A stretch of 64,000 bases of DNA from contig JBEVTI010000006.1 of NCBI GenBank assembly GCA_041156125.1, forward strand, positions 62,001 to 126,000. The letters are read 5' to 3'. This stretch comes from Paraktedonobacter carboxidivorans. GTDB lineage: Bacteria > Chloroflexota > Ktedonobacteria > Ktedonobacterales > Ktedonobacteraceae. The notes beneath the pieces are model-generated. The model was given only the letters and a program-made list of their open reading frames with translations. It did not search any database and was not told where the DNA came from. Shown here in pieces: positions 16,629-24,082 of the stretch. The translations under genes were made by a program, and so were the position numbers. Positions within the stretch are counted from its first letter, which is position 1. Each line of letters starts with the position of its first letter.

Positions 16629-18215
16629 GTGGAAACAATTAATGAATTATTCGCGAACGCAGTGAAGCGTTTTCCGAATCGGCCAGCGTTGCTTGAGCCA
16701 GCGGAGGAGTCCGACAAGGGCAAAGGTGAGTTGACAACTCTGACGTATGTTGATCTACAGCAGCAGGTTGAGCGCTTTGCTGGCTATCTTCAAGGATTGG
16801 GGCTGGTCAAAGGTGAGCGGCTGTTGCTCTGGTCGGCTAGCCGGATTAATTGGGTAATTGCCTATCTGGGCAGTCTACTGGTGGGGGCCGTAGTCGTGCC
16901 GCTGGATGTGAGTAGCAGGGAAGATTTCCTGCTCAGGGTCGCCCAGAGCACCGAAGCGAAGTATCTGATTACCACAGCCAAACAGTACCAGGGCCTGAAA
17001 AAGCCGCCCGCCCCTTTGATCGATATCGAGCATTTGCCTGCTGGCGAACTGGCTGCCAGCCAGTTGCCAGAGGTGGGAGAGGATGACCTGGCGGAACTGG
17101 TCTTCACGTCAGGGACCACGGGCCAGCCTAAAGGCGTGATGTTGAGCCAGCGCAATATTGCCAGCAACGCTCTCGCGGCTTTGAAGGTGATTGATATTCG
17201 CGACCAGGATCGCGCGCTCTCGATTCTCCCGCTCAGCCATATGTATGAGGTGACCGTCGATATGGCCATTCTTTCGCGCGGCTCAAGCGTTCTCTACGCG
17301 CGCACATTGGTTCCAGATACCCTGCTCAGGCTGCTTAGCTCGCAGGGGGTGACTTTGATGGTACTGGTACCGCAGGCGCTCCAGTTATTTCTGAATGGCA
17401 TCGAGCGCGAGGTACGCAGGCAGAAGAAAGAAAGAGCCTTTGCAGTGCTCCAGCGGATCGCGGCATATCTGCCCTTTGGCTGGCGGCGCGCACTCTTTGG
17501 ATCTGTACATAAACGCTTTGGTGGGCACTTCAAGTTTTTTATCAGTGGAGGTGCTTATCTGCCGCCTACATTGGCCGAGCGCTGGGAAAATATGGGCTTT
17601 CGCGTCTTGCAGGGCTATGGGACGACCGAATGCGCTCCATTTGTCTCCGTCACACTGTATCACGAGCATGACTATGGTACAACTGGCAAGGCGCTGCCAG
17701 GTCAGCAGGTGCGCATCGCCGAGGATGGCGAGATCCTTGTCCATGGTCCTAATGTGGCTCAGGGCTACTGGAAAAATCCAGAAACTACGGCGGCTGCATT
17801 TCAAAATGGTTGGTATCACACTGGCGACCTGGGCTACGTGGACGAGCATGGTTTACTCTATATCAAAGGTCGCAAAAAGAATCTGATTGTGCTGCCCAAT
17901 GGTCTCAACGTTTATCCAGAAGATATTGAGAATGTTCTTCTGGCGCATCCCGCTGTTAAGGACGCTATTGTCATCGGTTTGTCCGAGAACGCGGACGCAC
18001 ATCAACAGGCCGTGCATGCCGTATTGCTGATGGAGGATGCCTCTCAAGCCAAAGGCGCGGTTCAGTTGGCGAATAAGCAGCTGGCTGCGCATCAGCAGAT
18101 TCGTGGCTTCACTATCTGGCCTGAGACCGATTTTCCGCGCACGCACACCCTGAAGGTCAAGCGTCCTGAACTGTTGCAGATGTTGCCAGCAGTGCGTGCC
18201 CAGCATACGCACTAA
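16629..18215 (+). CDS. AMP-dependent acyl-CoA synthetase (long-chain fatty acid-CoA ligase-like)
   Basis: The 528-residue ANL-superfamily enzyme activates a carboxylic acid with ATP and couples it to CoA or a carrier. The P-loop TSGTTGQPKGVMLS, the A5 motif GYGTTECAP, the A7 region YHTGDLGYVDEHG and the hinge GRKKNLIVLPNGLNVYP are all present. Near the C-terminus TLKVKR holds the expected catalytic Lys region. GTG 16629 is the start, with GGAAGAGAG upstream. The fatty-acyl subclass is suggested by the long insert around residues 225-300 with ERAFAVLQRIAAYLPFGWRR. Substrate is not determined. A strong hairpin at 18220-18283 follows. Confidence 0.9.
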   Translation: METINELFANAVKRFPNRPALLEPAEESDKGKGELTTLTYVDLQQQVERFAGYLQGLGLVKGERLLLWSASRINWVIAYLGSLLVGAVVVPLDVSSREDFLLRVAQSTEAKYLITTAKQYQGLKKPPAPLIDIEHLPAGELAASQLPEVGEDDLAELVFTSGTTGQPKGVMLSQRNIASNALAALKVIDIRDQDRALSILPLSHMYEVTVDMAILSRGSSVLYARTLVPDTLLRLLSSQGVTLMVLVPQALQLFLNGIEREVRRQKKERAFAVLQRIAAYLPFGWRRALFGSVHKRFGGHFKFFISGGAYLPPTLAERWENMGFRVLQGYGTTECAPFVSVTLYHEHDYGTTGKALPGQQVRIAEDGEILVHGPNVAQGYWKNPETTAAAFQNGWYHTGDLGYVDEHGLLYIKGRKKNLIVLPNGLNVYPEDIENVLLAHPAVKDAIVIGLSENADAHQQAVHAVLLMEDASQAKGAVQLANKQLAAHQQIRGFTIWPETDFPRTHTLKVKRPELLQMLPAVRAQHTH

Positions 18216-18219
18216 CAGC

Positions 18220-18283
18220 GTTGAGAGTAGGGGTCTCTCTGACCAATGTATAAGCCAGGTCCAGAGAGACCCCTGCTCTCAAC
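18220..18283 (+). terminator. Long hairpin between acyl-CoA synthetase and rsmI
   Basis: Arms 18220-18241 and 18262-18283 pair over 22 bases with one G-T pair, around a 20-base loop. It starts four bases after the synthetase stop codon. No T-run follows, so termination would rely on the stem. Confidence 0.6.
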
Positions 18284-18308
18284 GAGCTTATTGAGTGGGG
18301 AGGAATTT

Positions 18309-19046
18309 ATGTTATATCTGGTTGCTACACCTATTGGCAATTTGCAGGATATTACTCTGCGCGCCCTGAGTACCTTGCGCGAAGTTGATTATGTTGCCAG
18401 CGAAGATACGCGCAGAACCGGTATGTTGCTCAAACATTTTGAGATCTCCAAGCCGCAGATTGCCTTTCACGAGCATAACGAACAGCAAGCAGGCCAGCGC
18501 ATCGAAGACCTGCTGACACAGGGCAAGTCGGTCGCCCTGGTCACGGACGCGGGCACTCCCAGTGTAGCTGATCCAGGCTTTACCCTGGTGCGCCGTGCCA
18601 TTCGCGCTGGCCTCGAGATCACCATGATTCCTGGTCCGAGCGCCTTTGTCATGGCACTGGTACTCTCCGGCCTGGCAGTACACAGTTTTACCTTTCGCGG
18701 CTTTCCTCCACGCAAGCCTGGCGCGCGGCGGCGCTTTTTTGCAGTTGATCAGCACGCTCCGCACACACTTATCTTCTACGAAAGCCCCTATCGCCTGGAA
18801 GCTTTTATGCGCGATGCCCTCGCTGTCTTCGGCGACCGCGAAGCAGCTCTGGCCGGTGAACTCACCAAGCTCTTTGAATCCGTCAAACGCGCTCCCCTTT
18901 CTCAACTGCTTGCGTATGTCAGTCAGGGCAAACTCAAGGGAGAATATATTGTGGTTATCGCGGGCAAGGATGAGAAGAAGGAGAGGCAAGCAGAGGAAGA
19001 GGATTTTTCCCTTCTGGCAGAAGATGAGGATGAGAGCGAATTGTAA
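18309..19046 (+). CDS. rsmI: 16S rRNA 2'-O-ribose methyltransferase RsmI
   Basis: The 245-residue SAM-dependent enzyme is predicted to methylate the 2'-OH of C1402 in 16S rRNA, acting in the ribosomal decoding centre. Hallmarks are LYLVATPIGNLQDITLRAL at the N-terminus, EDTRRTGMLLKHF, TDAGTPSVADPGFTLVRRA and IPGPSAFVMALVLSGL. ATG 18309 follows GGGGAGG by five bases. It is shorter than well-known RsmI proteins (about 285 residues); the C-terminus ends in an acidic run (EEEDFSLLAEDEDESEL) and the last helical part is reduced. It appears to be transcribed separately from its neighbours. Confidence 0.93.
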   Translation: MLYLVATPIGNLQDITLRALSTLREVDYVASEDTRRTGMLLKHFEISKPQIAFHEHNEQQAGQRIEDLLTQGKSVALVTDAGTPSVADPGFTLVRRAIRAGLEITMIPGPSAFVMALVLSGLAVHSFTFRGFPPRKPGARRRFFAVDQHAPHTLIFYESPYRLEAFMRDALAVFGDREAALAGELTKLFESVKRAPLSQLLAYVSQGKLKGEYIVVIAGKDEKKERQAEEEDFSLLAEDEDESEL

Positions 19047-19285
19047 CCTTGCCACTCGTACTGTATTAAACAGTGGAGGCATCCGCATGTGAGCACAAAA
19101 TAGCGGCCAGATTTGTTTATCTATTAGATATGTAGCTCTACCGCGTCGCCCTATGACTGGATATTTTCTTAATATTCAGCCAGATACAACAAAAAGCATC
19201 TGGTAACGTAAAAACGTATAGATAAAAGATTAAAGGTGCGCTCAAAAAGCAACCTCCCTGAGCGCCTGTTGTAAAAGGAGAGAGC

Positions 19286-19711
19286 ATGAGTATGCAAGAA
19301 TTTGAACAGGAAGAGCGGAAGCAGGTGGAGCAGAGAGAAGGGCATCAGGCTGGTTATGTGGGGAGCTATGAGGTCGAGCGGCAGAAGATTCAGCCTTATG
19401 GGGGAAAATGGCGTGGTAGCGCTTTGCATATTGTTGTAACTGTACTTGCACCGATAGGTTTTGTCCTCTCGACTATGGGGATTGTAGGGGCAGCGCTTGT
19501 GCTGGCGTCCACAAGCCACGCGGAAAGCTTGCTGGAAAATCGGGTTTTGATCGTGGGCGGTGTACTCGGATTGGTCGGGTCTATTCTGACCCTGCTGGTT
19601 TTTGTAGCTATGTTTGTGGTGGCGCTTGTCTTGCTTGCGCGCAGGGTTGCATTGAGGAAGGGCGCTGGTTCTGCTTCTTTGCGCCGAGGGAGCCTGGGTA
19701 AGCGCAGGTAG
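19286..19711 (+). CDS. Small two-helix membrane protein
   Basis: The 141-residue product has a Glu/Gln-rich N-terminal tail of about 45 residues, two hydrophobic segments (about 50-75 and 88-119) and a basic C-terminus ending RRGSLGKRR. The charge pattern suggests both ends face the cytosol. AAAAGGAG stands six bases before ATG 19286. No family was recognised. A bidirectional terminator separates it from mdh. The 239 bases before it show only a 7-base hairpin (19238-19244 with 19259-19265). Confidence 0.7.
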   Translation: MSMQEFEQEERKQVEQREGHQAGYVGSYEVERQKIQPYGGKWRGSALHIVVTVLAPIGFVLSTMGIVGAALVLASTSHAESLLENRVLIVGGVLGLVGSILTLLVFVAMFVVALVLLARRVALRKGAGSASLRRGSLGKRR

Positions 19712-19736
19712 CGAGGCAGCAGCGAGCTGGTTTGAC

Positions 19737-19774
19737 GAGCAGGAGCGATGGGCCTCGACCCATCGTTCCTGCTC
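19737..19774. terminator. Bidirectional hairpin terminator between small membrane protein and mdh
   Basis: Arms 19737-19752 and 19759-19774 pair over 16 bases with one G-T pair around a six-base loop. It lies between two convergent stop codons (19711 and 19792). Confidence 0.7.
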
Positions 19775-19791
19775 ATTGTCTTGAGATTGGC

Positions 19792-20718
19792 TTAAATGCC
19801 CATGATATCGACCAGCTCTTGTACAGCGGCAGCTGATTTTTTCAGACTGGCCTGTTCGCTTTCGTTGAGTTCGATTTCGATGATCTCTTCCAGACCGCTG
19901 GCGCCCAGCTTGGCGGGAACGCCGATATAGAGGTTCTGGATGCCATATTCACCCTGGAGATAGACGGTGCAGGGTAGAATCATTTTTTTGTCAAGCAAAA
20001 TAGAATCGACCATTTGCAAGATGGAGGCTGAAGGCGCGAAGTAGGCGCTGCCAGTGCCAAGCAATTTGACGATCTCCGCGCCACCATCGCGTGCGCGCTG
20101 GACAATCTGCTCGATGCGTTCTGCTGACAGCAGTTGCGAGATTGGTACACCCGCGACTGTACACATGCGCGCCAGGGGAACCATCGTGTCGCCATGGCCA
20201 CCCAGCACATATGCTTGCACATCGCGTACTGAGACGCCGACTTCCTGCGCGATAAACGTGCGAAAGCGCGCGGTATCGAGCACGCCAGCCATACCAATCA
20301 GGCGTTCGCGTGGGAAGCCGCTGATTGTCAGGGCCAGTTGCGCCATCGCGTCCAGCGGGTTAGAGACCATGATAATGATCGAATTGGGAGAGTGCTTGAC
20401 GACTTGTTGGGTGACTTCGGTGATGATCTCCTGGTTTTTTTTCAGCAGATCGTCGCGTGACATGCCTGGTTTGCGCGGGAAGCCAGAGGTAATTACCACA
20501 ATATCAGAAGCTGCCGTGTCCGCGTAATCATTTGTGCCTGTGATGAGTGTATCGTAGCCGAGCACAGGGCCAGCCTCCAATATATCCAACGCCTTGCCCT
20601 GTGGCATATTTGGCACAATATCGAACATCACTATATCAGCGTAGTCGCGCTCAGCCAGGCGCTGAACAAGCGTGCTCCCTACAAATCCCGCCCCAATTAC
20701 AGTAATCTTACTGCGCAT
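19792..20718 (-). CDS. mdh: Malate dehydrogenase
   Basis: The 308-residue LDH-like malate dehydrogenase interconverts malate and oxaloacetate with NAD in the citric acid cycle. The Rossmann entry is ITVIGAGFVGSTLVQRLA, with the cofactor-selecting acid in MFDIVPNMPQGKALDI. The substrate loop is GFPRKPGMSRDDLL, whose Arg residues read dicarboxylates rather than lactate. VSNPLDAM, GMAGVLDTARFR and GGHGDTMVP (catalytic His) follow. The start is ATG 20718. It is a single gene, convergent with the small membrane protein and followed upstream (20719-20840) by a short promoter gap. Confidence 0.95.
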   Translation of the reverse strand: MRSKITVIGAGFVGSTLVQRLAERDYADIVMFDIVPNMPQGKALDILEAGPVLGYDTLITGTNDYADTAASDIVVITSGFPRKPGMSRDDLLKKNQEIITEVTQQVVKHSPNSIIIMVSNPLDAMAQLALTISGFPRERLIGMAGVLDTARFRTFIAQEVGVSVRDVQAYVLGGHGDTMVPLARMCTVAGVPISQLLSAERIEQIVQRARDGGAEIVKLLGTGSAYFAPSASILQMVDSILLDKKMILPCTVYLQGEYGIQNLYIGVPAKLGASGLEEIIEIELNESEQASLKKSAAAVQELVDIMGI

Positions 20719-20840
20719 GAGAATATCCTCTCTTTCAGCCTATAGAAATAAGACGAAGCGTATTCGCCGTAGAATAAGGGTTCATCCTCATTTATTGTAA
20801 TCCCTGGCTTGTTGGTATAGCAAATAAGAGTAACTCGGCT

Positions 20841-22247
20841 TTATTTCCTGCGCTTCGCTATATTCTCTTCGCTTGTGCCAGCCGTAATCAGTTCATAGAG
20901 CACTGCTTCACCCTCTTTTGGACGTAAAACACGACCCAGGCGCTGAATGTATTCGCGCTTTGTACTATTACCGCTGACGATGACCGCGACTCTACAATCG
21001 GGTACATCTACGCCCTCATTGAGGACGCGGCCTGTCACTAGTTTTGTATACTGGCCTGAGCGGAAGCGTTCAAGTATAGCCCGCCGTTCCTCAGTCGGGG
21101 TCTTGTAAGTGATTTGAGGTAAACAGAAGCGCTGGCTGATCTCATTGACAACATGATTATATTCGGAGAATAGAATTACCTGGTCAGCAGTGTGTAGCTT
21201 TAGTAAGCGTTCGATCTCAACGTATTTGGCAGGAGCATTCATGGCGATACTGCGTGTTTCACGCCAGGCCAGCAAGGCGGCTCTGGCTTCAAGATCGCGG
21301 GCGCTCAGGTAGACGAGCTTGCGCTGGAAATCTTCGGGGGTGCGAATAATGATGCGCCTGCGCTGTAAGAATGTGCGGTAGATTTTGTGTTGCTCTGCAT
21401 AGCGGGCTTCGTCTGCGGGGGACAATTCGATATTAATACGTCGCTCCTGGTAGCGGGCCAGGTAATGTTCCTCGGTCAATTCTGCTGGAGATCGGCGGTA
21501 GACTTCTGGACCAATCAGCTGGTCCAGGTCAAGATGGGTCATATCGCTGCGTTCTGGTGTGGCACTCAGTCCTAAGCGGAAAGGTGTGAACGCGCTCTCG
21601 GCAATCAAGCGATAGGTTGGAGCAGGAAGATGGTGGCACTCATCCCATACGAGCAGGCCAAAGCGTTTTAGCTCACGTGTGTAGAGCACAGCAGAGTCGT
21701 ATGTAATGATAGTCACAGGCTTTATTGCTTTTTCTCCGCCACCAAATACCCCGATCTCGTCTAGAGCAAGGGAAAGCGCGGAAGACAGAGCTACGCGCCA
21801 TTGCTGCAATAGATCAAGAGTTGGTACGACCGCCAGTGTCCATAAGCTCATGCTATGAATAGCCATAGCCGCCACCATCGTCTTGCCAGCTCCTGTTGGT
21901 AGGATAACTACGCCCGCGCTTCCCGCGGCCAGCCAGCGTGCCAGAGCTTCTTCTTGATAAGGGCGCGCTTTAAGCTGTAACTTTGTCATAAAAGGCAGGG
22001 TTGGGCGTTCCTCAAAAGCGCTTGTGAATGCTATCTGCTGCGCCTGTAAGGCTTGTTTGATTGCCTGAAAATGGAGTGGTTGGGTGCGCAAGAAAGCATG
22101 GCGTTTATCGCGTGCTATAACTGCGTATATTGTTGGTGGTAAGTGCTTGCCGAAAAGAGTTGATATAAGTTCTGGGGTTGACAACTCCGCCAGCTTTGCA
22201 TCAGGGATAATAACGAGATCGTGGCCGCGATAATCGATAGTGATCAT
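20841..22247 (-). CDS. XPB/Ssl2-type superfamily 2 DNA helicase
   Basis: The 468-residue ATPase has an N-terminal damage-recognition-like part (about 1-90), then Walker A PTGAGKT at 117-123, DECH at 202-205 and SAT at 228-230. The second RecA domain includes ILFSEYNHV and QRLGRVLRPKEGE. This order matches bacterial/archaeal XPB, which unwinds DNA for repair with the Bax1 nuclease. A Bax1-like gene lies at 24083, on the other strand beyond one gene. The longest open frame extends upstream through the terminator at 22305-22348, so ATG 22247 is preferred even though no strong ribosome site precedes it. Confidence 0.88.
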   Translation of the reverse strand: MITIDYRGHDLVIIPDAKLAELSTPELISTLFGKHLPPTIYAVIARDKRHAFLRTQPLHFQAIKQALQAQQIAFTSAFEERPTLPFMTKLQLKARPYQEEALARWLAAGSAGVVILPTGAGKTMVAAMAIHSMSLWTLAVVPTLDLLQQWRVALSSALSLALDEIGVFGGGEKAIKPVTIITYDSAVLYTRELKRFGLLVWDECHHLPAPTYRLIAESAFTPFRLGLSATPERSDMTHLDLDQLIGPEVYRRSPAELTEEHYLARYQERRINIELSPADEARYAEQHKIYRTFLQRRRIIIRTPEDFQRKLVYLSARDLEARAALLAWRETRSIAMNAPAKYVEIERLLKLHTADQVILFSEYNHVVNEISQRFCLPQITYKTPTEERRAILERFRSGQYTKLVTGRVLNEGVDVPDCRVAVIVSGNSTKREYIQRLGRVLRPKEGEAVLYELITAGTSEENIAKRRK

Positions 22248-22304
22248 GAGACAAATTTTCTTTAGGAATGCCAGTACGCGCTGCTGATAGCAGCACCACT
22301 CAGG

Positions 22305-22348
22305 AAAAAACCACGCCAGCGCACTATTTAGCACCGGCGTGGTTTTTT
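22305..22348 (-). terminator. Terminator of the DnaJ-C/YCF48 fusion gene
   Basis: Arms 22305-22317 and 22336-22348 are perfectly complementary over 13 bases and are flanked by A6 and T6 runs, the classical intrinsic terminator on either strand. It lies just after the stop codon at 22358 and just upstream of the helicase start. Confidence 0.85.
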
Positions 22349-22357
22349 CTACTGGTA

Positions 22358-23767
22358 TTAGCAACTACTGGTTGGTAACGTTAGGATTGTGCCGTTGTCG
22401 CCTACTGTTACGAAGAGATTCTGGGACATAGTAATGCTCCAGAGGCGTTGCAAGGAGCCAGAGGATTCAGGACTCCAGTTGTAACCATCGGGCGAAGTCA
22501 TGAGTAAGCCGTTATCACCAGATACAATGTACTTGCCATTGGACCAGGCAATCCCTAAGAGAGTTTGTGGAGTACCTGTTTCCTGAGCGATCCAGGATGT
22601 GCCATCAGACGAAGTGATAAGCGTGCCCTCCGCGCCTATGGACATAAACTGTGAGTTTATCCAGACGACATCTTCGAGTAGCGCTGAGGTACCAGAGTTC
22701 TGGGGAGTCCAGATCCTGCCATCAGGAGAAGTCAGGATCGTGCCATAGTCGCCAGTTATCACCAGAAGCGAGCCAGACCATGCAGTCGCGTCGAGAATCT
22801 GCGAGGTACCCGAGTTCTGGGGAGTCCAGGTCTTGCCATCGGGAGATGTCAGGATCGTGCCGTCGCTGCCAGCGACCACGAAGAGGCTACCAGACCAGAT
22901 GACGCTCCAAAGATCTTCGGTTGTACTTGAGTTCTGAGTGGTCCAGGTCTTGCCATCGGGAGATGTCACAATTGTGCCGCTCAGACCAACTGCCACAATT
23001 AGTGATGGCGACGAAGTGACACCCCAGAGAGCCTGAGATGTGCTGGAAGTTTGGGGATTCCAGGTAGAGCCATCAGGTGAAGTGAGAATCGTGCCCATGT
23101 CTCCCACGACCACGAACTGCGACTGGGCCCAGATCACAGTAATCAAGGCCTGCGAGCCCGTGGCAGTTTGTGCCTGCCAGAGAGATGGGTTTGCAGGGTC
23201 CATTTGAATGGCTGTGCTTTGCATGTCAATCTCGCGTGACGAATGGGTCCTGAGCAGACCAAAGGCGCTCAGGCCTCCGCCTACAATCGCTACGATTAGA
23301 AATAACGTGACCAGAGGAGAGAGCCCGCGCTTCGCTTGCACGGGGGTATAGACAGAAGGAATCCTGGCCGCCTCGTTGCGAGGGAGTTCTTCCTGGCTGA
23401 AAAGTGGCCTTTGCGTGGGCGTGGTCATCCACGGCAGAGGATTGTATACTGGGGTGACAGGAGCTTGCGTGAGATTCTGCTCAAGCTGCAGATTTTCAGG
23501 ATCTGTATCTAAAGAAGCTTGTCCAGGCTCAGGCTGGACCATAAGTGTAAGATAGAGATGGCCTGCCGCGGCTCCTGGTTCTGGTATCTCGCCATAACCC
23601 AGCAGCACAAGAACCTCTTCAGCCTGCGAGTCTGGCGGGATCTGGACAGTTACTTTGCGCCCATTTGGCAAATGTATGAAGCGTACTGTCCCGTTGAGCG
23701 CCTCTTGCGCGCTGATAAACAACGTCGCACGCGTATCTCCATTAAATAGGTTGCGATTAAGTTCCAT
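22358..23767 (-). CDS. Membrane protein with DnaJ-C-like N-terminus and YCF48-like propeller
   Basis: The 469-residue product has three parts. Residues 14-78 (ATLFISAQEALNGTVRFI, then RKVTVQIPPDSQAEEVLVLL, then GHLYLTLMV) resemble the C-terminal substrate-binding domain of DnaJ. A Pro/Thr linker leads to one membrane segment at about 150-172. The remainder holds about six and a half repeats of roughly 41 residues with the core GTILTSPDGKTWTPQNSGT, as in YCF48/HCF136 and BNR-type propellers. The predicted topology puts the DnaJ-like part inside and the propeller outside. GGGGGAAGG precedes ATG 23767. The gene sits between the XPB helicase and the Bax1-like nuclease. Function is unknown. Confidence 0.8.
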   Translation of the reverse strand: MELNRNLFNGDTRATLFISAQEALNGTVRFIHLPNGRKVTVQIPPDSQAEEVLVLLGYGEIPEPGAAAGHLYLTLMVQPEPGQASLDTDPENLQLEQNLTQAPVTPVYNPLPWMTTPTQRPLFSQEELPRNEAARIPSVYTPVQAKRGLSPLVTLFLIVAIVGGGLSAFGLLRTHSSREIDMQSTAIQMDPANPSLWQAQTATGSQALITVIWAQSQFVVVGDMGTILTSPDGSTWNPQTSSTSQALWGVTSSPSLIVAVGLSGTIVTSPDGKTWTTQNSSTTEDLWSVIWSGSLFVVAGSDGTILTSPDGKTWTPQNSGTSQILDATAWSGSLLVITGDYGTILTSPDGRIWTPQNSGTSALLEDVVWINSQFMSIGAEGTLITSSDGTSWIAQETGTPQTLLGIAWSNGKYIVSGDNGLLMTSPDGYNWSPESSGSLQRLWSITMSQNLFVTVGDNGTILTLPTSSC

Positions 23768-24035
23768 AGACCTTCCCCCGATTGTTCAAAGCAGAAGACC
23801 GAAAAGAATGGTAAGAACGCATATCTCTCTATATTATATAACGCAACAGCAGGAAAAAGATAGCGTGTATAGTACCAAAAATCTCTTCTTTTTCAATATG
23901 CGTAATGTGATGCGTGTGATGCCTGCGCGTTTTTCATATATTTAGCAAAAGGACACGCTATTAATTTCTTATCGACGATAGCTTAGATAAGCAGGCCCCT
24001 ACCTGCAACTATTCTGTACGATATCACTCTTTTCC

Positions 24036-24044
24036 TGCTATACT
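24036..24044 (+). promoter_or_regulatory. Extended -10 promoter upstream of the nuclease-kinase operon
   Basis: TGCTATACT at 24036-24044 is an extended -10 box 39 bases upstream of GTG 24083. No good -35 box was seen, as is usual for extended -10 promoters. The gap 23768-24082 holds nothing else recognised. Confidence 0.45.
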
Positions 24045-24082
24045 ACATTCTGCGAGATTAGTAAAGAAAGAGAGAGAAGCCT

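Noticed and set aside
18312..19088. 258-codon antisense ORF opposite rsmI
   Set aside because: The plus strand encodes recognised RsmI motifs; the antisense product shows no family signature.
20841..22364. Longer helicase start at 22364
   Set aside because: It would read through the intrinsic terminator of the upstream gene; ATG 22247 avoids this.
22651..22902. Regular repeats that look like a short CRISPR array
   Set aside because: The repeats are in frame and encode the TSPDGxTWTPQNSGT propeller units of the gene on the minus strand.
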